Source: Verrucomicrobia bacterium UBA1629 (lineage in GTDB: Bacteria > Verrucomicrobiota > Kiritimatiellia > RFP12 > UBA1067). From it: DNA of 28,744 nucleotides. Below the pieces are notes generated by a model. It was not told the DNA's origin and did not search any database. It saw only the letters and a program-made list of their open reading frames with translations. Both the position numbers and the translations under genes were made by a program. The stretch is from the NCBI GenBank assembly GCA_002321305.1, contig DCMF01000006.1, positions 1-28,744 on the forward strand, written 5' to 3'. This document shows positions 23,801 to 28,744 of this stretch, piece after piece (within the stretch, counting starts at the first letter, position 1; every line of letters starts with the position of its first letter).

Positions 23801-26800
23801 TAAGGCAATCACCATTCCGCAAGAGAAGACGCCGGAGGCTGGGGGCTACGATGTCACGAAATACATTGCCGCCAGCACAAGCGCCATTGCGATACGCGAC
23901 AGTGTCGTCTATGGGAAAGATGCTGATGGTGAGACGCAGGTATGTGTTGACGAATGGGGCGGGCTGCGCGTCCCAGAGCATTCTGCCCAATTGGACGAAA
24001 GGGAACTTGGTCGAATCGAGGAGATGTTCAAGGAAAACGAGATAAACGTCTTGTCGTGTACGCCTACGATGGAAGTCGGCGTCGATATTGGTGGATTGAG
24101 TGCCGTAATCCTCGGCAATCTTCCGCCAGAGAAAGCAAACTATATCCAACGTGCCGGACGTGCTGGACGCCGAGGCGATTATTCCGCATTTATTCTTACA
24201 TTCCTTGGGAATGGGCTTCTCGATGGCGAGGTGCTAAAGGATTCAATGCGTGTCTTCTCTCGACCGAATCTTTTTGCAAAGGCCGATGTGGCATGCGCCA
24301 GTTCACGTTCGCTCGTCAAGCACCACATCTACCAATTCCTTTTGGACGAATATTTCCGCACACTTGAGAACAAGGATGATGGCGTTCACGGCGGAGATGC
24401 CTTTGGCGCGGCAATGCCAATCGACTACAACCCCATCGCGTCATGGGAATCCGCTGGCAATTTTCTTGCCGAACGGAAGAACATGGAGGAGTATGAGAAG
24501 CTACTGGAATCTAGACTGGCAGATATGTCCGATGACGAAAGAGGATATACGCCGACAAGGATTGAACTGGAACGTGTCAGAACGCACCTCAAGACAATGT
24601 TGGAGCCTGCGGCACGATGCTCTAAACTGGCGGACACATTGCATAAGATGGCCAATGAAGACAATGCGTTCATAGGGCGGTTCTACAGGATTCTTGCAGA
24701 TACATCCTGCGAATCTGCCTATGTTGATCCAGAGGGCATCATCGATGAATTACAGGTCGAGTTGAATCGTTGCTCTGGAGAACTCAACGGGTACCTTGGG
24801 GGAATCATCAAGACGATAACCTCTGATTCGTTTAGGAACATGGAAATGGATGAAGGACGTCGAGCCCGCTTGGTGATTTCGCTGAGATTCCAGTTTCTCA
24901 ATATCTACAGGGAGCAACTCATCCAGTATCTTGTTCACCATCGTGTCCTGCCGGCATATGGGTTCCCTGTCGACGTCTGCAGTTTCTCGGCCGGGGAGCA
25001 TGTGCTGCAGAGAGACATTTTCACGGCGATTGCAGAGTTTGTCCCAGGAAGTGAGATCACGATTGCGCATGAGAAGTATTCGGTTGATGCGCTGTCAAAT
25101 AACGTTTACACGAACGAAGGTCTCTTCAAGCCATTCTTCCTGGCTCATTGCCCAAATTGTGGGGCGACATTCTCCAGTGACACGTGGTCCCTTGATGAGA
25201 AATGTCGTGTGTGCGATCATCCGCTGAAAGGTCTCTATCCTGAAGATGACCAAGCGGAAGTCGTTGCCGCGGTGGACGGCAAGAAGACCGGCAAGCCGAT
25301 GAAGGCGCGTGTCACGAAATACATTTGTCCTGAAGGCTATCGGTCGATGTCGCCGGGGAAAGATGCCGCCACGACAAGCAAAGGCATGTTAAAGGCCGAG
25401 ACGGAAGTTCGGCTGCTGATTCCAAGGCAGATTATCCAGGTCGAGGAGTATGGCAAGCCGGCTATGGCTTCATTTAGATTGCTTGCCGATGAGAGTTCAA
25501 TTCCGTGCATCTGCATCAATCGAGGTCGTTTCAAGTGCGGATACCTAATTGACAAGAAAACGGGAGAATTGACATCCAAGCATCGTGCCAAACATGCGGA
25601 TGACAAGTGGCTTGAGGGTCGTGAAAACGTCATGCGGTCGGCCTTGGCCTGTCGATCTAACGCTGCGGTCTGGATGTGTGCGATACCATGCAGCTATGAT
25701 TCAATTGAGGATAATGCCCATTTGCGGAAACTGATTTGTCTTGCGCTGCAAGTTGAGGCTGCGTATACACTACACGTAGATAGCCGCTCCATGCCGGGTT
25801 ATGTGCAGATTCAGGACAAGTCGGTTCTCTTTTGCCTGTACGATACAACGGGTGCAAGCGGCTATTTAAAAGAACTCGATAACCATAAGTACGAGATCTT
25901 GGATAGGGCGCTCAAACGCATTCGGGAAAGCCGCTCTGTTGAGGGACGCATTGCCAACCTGTTGAACTATGCAACTGAGCGTGACCTTTCTCGAATCCCG
26001 GAACAAGTGTTCGGACTGGCGGCAGATTGGGTTGAAAAGTATTCAGAGTGCCTGACGAGAGGGCGCTATGAAATTATTGAGATAGGTGACGAGCCGATAG
26101 AAGTTGAGCCGGTCAAGACAACGGAAAACCCACTCTTCAGTTCCGAGGGAAAGCAAGTTGTTGTCCTCTCTCGAAACTGGCAGTTGGATTATCTCGGCGA
26201 TCGGTCATTCCTCAAGAAAATTCTGGCGTACAACAAGACGGGGAGGATCTCAGTTGTCGTCGAATCGCTTGCTGATGCGCCTGAGCCGATCCGGGTTTCA
26301 ATGCGGAATGCAATGTGCTCGTGGATGGATGCGCATGGCAATCTTGTATTCCATGAGATCAACTTTAAGGAGAATGGCCTTGATTCATTCTATGACCAGG
26401 GACTTCGCTTCATGGTCGATTCTGACTGGTACATGGTCGCAAAAGGCATCGGTTTCGGTAGCATCATGATCTCTGCGAATGAGGATCGAATGTTACAGAA
26501 CACCTATCGGATCACGGATGGCGAGATGCCAAAGATCGTGATCAACGGTGACACGCTTGTCAAGAGAATGGACATTCCCGTGGTGTATCAGCCTTTCCTC
26601 TGTCATGAGGGGGATGCATATTCAACCCTATCGGCGAAGGACATCCTCTCTCGTCTCGGCTTGACACGGAAGGATACGGTTTCACGGATTGAAATTTCTG
26701 ACCCATACTTCACATCGCTAACGAATTGGAAAACTCTTTGGCTGTTGCTGAAGGAAATGGTATTTCTGCCGACGGCGCAAATTCACATCAGGACGTGGAA

Positions 26801-27188
26801 TCCGGAATCGAAGGATGGCTTTGACGCCGGACGTGGCTATTATAACTTCTGGGCTGGTGTTGAGTTTCAGCACGTTGACTGCTGTACGCCCATTCAAAAA
26901 GCGTTGCGTCTGACAGACGCGAGAAAAGTTGCGGCTTGGGTTGTAGGCAAGTTGCAAATTCGTGGCATCGACATCTCATATGAGGAAAACTCACCCTCGC
27001 ATGATCGTTTCATGGTTGTCTCGTACATTGATGCAGACGGGCATGAGCATCGGGCGAGGATCGTGTTTGGCAAGGGATTCGCATTCCTTGATTTCCGCCC
27101 TGCCCGAGCGATTCCGCTCTTCAATGACAAGGCAGATGCCTTTGCGAAATATACCGGAGACCTGACATTCTGTAGGATTGAAGAATGA
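20886..27188 (+). CDS. druE: DruE-like giant DEAH-box helicase with DUF1998-like and PLD-like domains
   Basis: The 2100-residue protein is a superfamily 2 helicase: Walker A SGTGSGKTE (residues 124-132), YPMNALVKDQL (162-172), DEAH (264-267), SAT (301-303), and the second RecA domain with TMEVGVDIGGL (about 1060) and QRAGRAGRRG (about 1088-1097). A zinc-binding segment CPNC...CRVC lies near 1422-1447 and a DUF1998-like stretch (LYDTTGASGYLKEL) near 1655. The last 180 residues contain DPYFTSLTNW and SPSHDRF with the HDR motif near 2038, resembling the MITD1-C phospholipase-D-like domain. This size and order fit DruE of Druantia anti-phage systems. The start follows AGGAGGG at ideal spacing, 13 bases after druH. 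It should unwind or translocate on DNA with DruH. Confidence 0.65.
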   Translation: MSFDAVNTYQKIREKYVQFVLDYATGSYPNFGEASRWENMRTYLKQIWESDDPSKTLFARPVLEALFPYQTSGKSIQELITEGVLHPSMSHYVAKFLLKKGQSLYKHQLAAIKASKNRNIIVASGTGSGKTECFLYSMLNNLLFSESAESLKQPGVRILLIYPMNALVKDQLKRIVGLLKGSPEGITVGMYTGQTPNVSRESDLMEWEKDGERKIANYMRSRREIRENPPHILITNYSMMEYMMLRHSDIKIFQGGRLQAMILDEAHLYSGDVGNDINMLIRRVLVRYGKDGNDVRFYATSATIGDGKTDTLEEAASALFGVPLKRPDGTKNIEAITGARACYASTGVSWDGATRADIADALNFKKRVLSCDGGFVQLSNSDLSVLAKIPAGTKDGNGRDFLPYKLHAFVDSPNKFYSDLSFSDARPLGNLQRSVKFGDRNGLRIFSSNNLRRDIFFRGRVLRRGGPPTYRNEYLLYGEDCDVEGANVYLRLAYAHDNDGYCRYRVEPVAAEPGDDDGIGAVPAGWQLIECADGPLVAALQAGADGHHSDIQAAIDNLDQEWFSSDGKRLNEFAGHESVTGNDELSDTSENVSETTQYANQNMMMPLGFVARSLRATMFAELLFPYLPNPNYEEALLRKLPWKGRQMLFFSDSRSRAANMAVTLQNVHQGRLIQSYVYQYLKLQGKVASLAQITEDLSEELVLAQFSLPQASYLRRDTEDDIQGRKKCWQLPGLVFQAVAIKRSGERSLEGIGAIAVDHPTLRAEAYSLDEWATLRDLIMAHSPEAKRVLWEREIYPAFVDRLRQSRKVYFAKLADLLSEMAKLLNGRRFAALSPRRKREYRLLCRELTILRNSLGYVCSDLIGKKSGDGMFLTAEMFSGAAAYEDFFKRYFKIPIDDRLDAKRKVARSLVNFIAEASPNLDDGDNPTDHDAFVTRKISVEGKKLRGISVNSLALKFRAVTDGKVFADKVSNKAITIPQEKTPEAGGYDVTKYIAASTSAIAIRDSVVYGKDADGETQVCVDEWGGLRVPEHSAQLDERELGRIEEMFKENEINVLSCTPTMEVGVDIGGLSAVILGNLPPEKANYIQRAGRAGRRGDYSAFILTFLGNGLLDGEVLKDSMRVFSRPNLFAKADVACASSRSLVKHHIYQFLLDEYFRTLENKDDGVHGGDAFGAAMPIDYNPIASWESAGNFLAERKNMEEYEKLLESRLADMSDDERGYTPTRIELERVRTHLKTMLEPAARCSKLADTLHKMANEDNAFIGRFYRILADTSCESAYVDPEGIIDELQVELNRCSGELNGYLGGIIKTITSDSFRNMEMDEGRRARLVISLRFQFLNIYREQLIQYLVHHRVLPAYGFPVDVCSFSAGEHVLQRDIFTAIAEFVPGSEITIAHEKYSVDALSNNVYTNEGLFKPFFLAHCPNCGATFSSDTWSLDEKCRVCDHPLKGLYPEDDQAEVVAAVDGKKTGKPMKARVTKYICPEGYRSMSPGKDAATTSKGMLKAETEVRLLIPRQIIQVEEYGKPAMASFRLLADESSIPCICINRGRFKCGYLIDKKTGELTSKHRAKHADDKWLEGRENVMRSALACRSNAAVWMCAIPCSYDSIEDNAHLRKLICLALQVEAAYTLHVDSRSMPGYVQIQDKSVLFCLYDTTGASGYLKELDNHKYEILDRALKRIRESRSVEGRIANLLNYATERDLSRIPEQVFGLAADWVEKYSECLTRGRYEIIEIGDEPIEVEPVKTTENPLFSSEGKQVVVLSRNWQLDYLGDRSFLKKILAYNKTGRISVVVESLADAPEPIRVSMRNAMCSWMDAHGNLVFHEINFKENGLDSFYDQGLRFMVDSDWYMVAKGIGFGSIMISANEDRMLQNTYRITDGEMPKIVINGDTLVKRMDIPVVYQPFLCHEGDAYSTLSAKDILSRLGLTRKDTVSRIEISDPYFTSLTNWKTLWLLLKEMVFLPTAQIHIRTWNPESKDGFDAGRGYYNFWAGVEFQHVDCCTPIQKALRLTDARKVAAWVVGKLQIRGIDISYEENSPSHDRFMVVSYIDADGHEHRARIVFGKGFAFLDFRPARAIPLFNDKADAFAKYTGDLTFCRIEE

Positions 27189-27219
27189 TGTCGGTATCTC
27201 AAAAAGAAAGGAGACGGAA

Positions 27220-27267
27220 ATGAGACGGGACTCGACATTTGGCTCGGCAATCTGGATTCTCCTATGA
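27220..27267 (+). pseudogene. 15-residue stub with strong ribosome binding site after druE
   Basis: AAAGGAG at ideal spacing precedes an ATG at 27220, but the frame (MRRDSTFGSAIWILL) stops after 15 codons. The strong translation signal directly after druE suggests that a third operon gene once started here and was cut off, possibly by the IS110 element that follows. The rest of 27189-27513 has no gene I can support; it holds a lone TATAAT at 27371-27376 and must include the unidentified right boundary of the insertion sequence. Confidence 0.3.
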
Positions 27268-27513
27268 GAACAAAAGTCAATAGGCCATCGCGGAGCGATT
27301 TCGCCAGCTGCGAAAGCAGGTGATGTCCTTCTCCTATCCGCGCTCTGGGACTTTCGTCGCCCGCGCACCTTATAATGCGTCGGCGGGGGTGCTACCTCAT
27401 TGGCGCATTCGATGATGCAGAATCCAAGTCCGCACTCTCCCGCGACGCGACATCTTTGCTTTTCGCCGAAACCGTCGTCTTCGCCCCGTGGCCGCAGCCT
27501 CCCTTCGGACGGG

Positions 27514-28620
27514 CTACGCCGCGGGCGCGCGCATCGCCTCGAACTCGCGCCTGGCCGCCTCGGACAGCGGCACGTACTTCGCGTCGGGCCTCTTCAGGAG
27601 CGCCACCGCCGTCACCACGAGGCAGCGCGCCACCGCGACGAGGGCCTTCCTCTTCGCGATCCTGCCGCCCCTGGCGCACATCCTCTCGCCCTTGAGCTTC
27701 GCGTCCGTGTCCTTCGCGGCGCTTCGCAGGGCAATCTGCGCCGCCTCGACCATCAGCCGCCGAACGAGCGCCGATCCCGCCTTCGTGACGTGGCACTGCT
27801 CGTCGACGTCGCCGGACTGCCTCTGCCTCGGCACGAGCCCGAAGTAGGCCCCCGCGTCCCTCGCCTTGCGGAACCTGGACGGGTCCGCGCCGGTCGACGC
27901 CACGAGCGCCACGCCGGAGAGGAGCCCTATGCCGTACACCTCGCGCACCCGCTCGACCTTCTCCTTGAGCCCGGGCGAGCCCGCGAGCGCCCGGATCTGG
28001 GCCTCGTAGGCCCTTATCTTGACGTCCACCGTCTCCAGCACGCCCATCAGCGGCCAGGCGACGGCCTCGAAGTCGGCGGGCCACCCGGACCTGTCCATGG
28101 CGTGCGCCCTGTTGGCGGGGCAGTCCGGCAGCCTGAAGCCCATGGACTTCGCGAACCCCCTGAGCTCGTTCACGTGCATCGTGCGGACCTTCACGAGCAT
28201 GTCCCGCGCCTTCAGCAGCCGCAGCGCCTGCTGGCACCGCTCGCCGCGCAGCCTCACCGGGTGCAGCAGCTCCGCGTCGGCGAGGGCGAGCCTCGCGAGC
28301 TCCCTCGCGTCGTTGCGGTCGTTCTTCGTCCTCGACTCCGTGATCATCCTCAGCCGGCAGGGGTTCGCGACGTACGCCCTGAACCCCGCCTCCCGCGCCT
28401 CCTCCTCCATCCACCGGCAGTGCGTGCCCGTCTCGAACACGACCGCCGCGCCCCTGTCCTGCGCCGCGAGGAACTTCCTGAGCCCCTCGCGCGTCGTCGG
28501 GATCGTGGTCTCCATGACGACCTTCGGGCTTCCGCCCGCCTTCGACATGACGCAGACCTGCGTCTTCCTGTCGCTCACGTCCATGCCGATTGTGGCATGA
28601 TGCGTTCCGTTTCCGTCCAT
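27514..28620 (-). CDS. IS110-family transposase (DEDD type)
   Basis: The 368-residue protein shows the N-terminal RuvC-like DEDD domain of IS110 transposases: GMDVSDRKTQVCV with Asp14, FETG with Glu63, and KNDRNDAR with Asp101 and Asp104. The C-terminal Transposase_20-type region is REVYGIGLLSGVALVASTG (split by sense) followed by RKARDAGAYFGLVPRQRQSG and a KAGSALVRRLMVEAA helix. These enzymes are guided by an RNA from the non-coding end of the element. The ATG at 28620 is chosen because AGGAGGT lies seven bases upstream; the longer frame to 28731 would include the promoter. The gene looks intact and is much richer in GC than the druH/druE block next to it. Confidence 0.92.
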   Translation of the reverse strand: MDGNGTHHATIGMDVSDRKTQVCVMSKAGGSPKVVMETTIPTTREGLRKFLAAQDRGAAVVFETGTHCRWMEEEAREAGFRAYVANPCRLRMITESRTKNDRNDARELARLALADAELLHPVRLRGERCQQALRLLKARDMLVKVRTMHVNELRGFAKSMGFRLPDCPANRAHAMDRSGWPADFEAVAWPLMGVLETVDVKIRAYEAQIRALAGSPGLKEKVERVREVYGIGLLSGVALVASTGADPSRFRKARDAGAYFGLVPRQRQSGDVDEQCHVTKAGSALVRRLMVEAAQIALRSAAKDTDAKLKGERMCARGGRIAKRKALVAVARCLVVTAVALLKRPDAKYVPLSEAARREFEAMRAPAA

Positions 28621-28682
28621 TTCAGACCTCCTGTGTGTTGTGGTGTCTTGCACGGCCACCGTGGCCAGTGCGCTCCAACTCA

Positions 28683-28691
28683 CATTGTACC
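28683..28691 (-). promoter_or_regulatory. extended -10 promoter TGGTACAAT of the transposase
   Basis: Read on the minus strand, TACAAT is preceded by TGG. It lies about 63 bases upstream of the transposase start and has the same extended -10 form as the other promoters in the window. Confidence 0.5.
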
Positions 28692-28744
28692 AAATAGGAG
28701 GATCTTCCGCTTCCGGCGGAAAGACTTGCAAACATGCCGACGCG

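Larger units (their letters stand above)
27514..28744 (-). mobile_element. IS110-family insertion sequence, boundaries not defined
   Basis: The element is placed by its transposase. IS110 elements usually lack clear terminal inverted repeats, so the ends cannot be read directly. The left, non-coding end upstream of the transposase probably continues past base 28744, and the right end lies somewhere in 27270-27513. In IS110-type elements the RNA that guides target choice is encoded in a non-coding end; only 124 bases of the upstream end are visible and I could not fold a convincing guide RNA from them. Confidence 0.7.

Noticed and set aside
1..28744. CRISPR array or tRNA genes
   Set aside because: No regularly spaced short repeats and no cloverleaf structures were seen on either strand.

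Overview
The window is a high-GC bacterial accessory region made of small gene cassettes, many with their own promoter, and ending in a two-gene defence system and an insertion sequence. The organism cannot be fixed from the sequence. Lipoproteins and zinc-ribbon, coiled-coil membrane proteins of families I associate with the Verrucomicrobiota/Kiritimatiellota/Lentisphaerota group make an uncultured gut or rumen PVC-type bacterium my best guess, held at low confidence. Base composition changes along the window: most of bases 1-16800 and the terminal IS110 element are clearly GC-rich, while the druH/druE block (about 17240-27190) is visibly more AT-rich, which suggests separate acquisition.

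Layout. 2-886: end of a beta-propeller-like protein. 1011-1782: decayed AAA-ATPase-like gene. 2024-3007: exported HSL-type esterase. 3129-4333: overlapping winged-helix/nucleotidyltransferase pair resembling a toxin-antitoxin module. 4381-9788: a long structured leader followed by a five-gene envelope operon (two lipoproteins and three exported proteins with FlgT/LPP20-like features). 9862-9912: REP-like palindrome. 10086-10358: ykgJ remnant. 10496-11434: RhuM/Fic protein. 11589-12865: DUF3791-DUF3990-small-partner cassette between two almost identical 136-bp direct repeats. 12731-16092: the second copy of the structured leader, then a three-gene operon of membrane and coiled-coil proteins. 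16243-16836: Fic-like stub and DUF4186 gene. 16794-27188: a third, diverged leader and a Druantia type III-like pair (DruH-like protein and a 2100-residue DruE-like helicase). 27514-28620: IS110-family transposase on the minus strand.

The most novel feature is a recurrent non-coding leader. Two full copies (4396-4677 and 12763-13042) share the same order of hairpins, compensatory base changes, a 30-nt invariant core and two hairpins placed like tandem terminators; each lies before an operon of envelope-type proteins and starts at an extended -10 promoter. Its 5' half alone also drives the DUF3990 cassette. A looser relative of similar length precedes druH. I did not recognise this RNA as any family I know. 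The arrangement suggests cis-acting attenuators, or RNAs released by termination, that control accessory operons.
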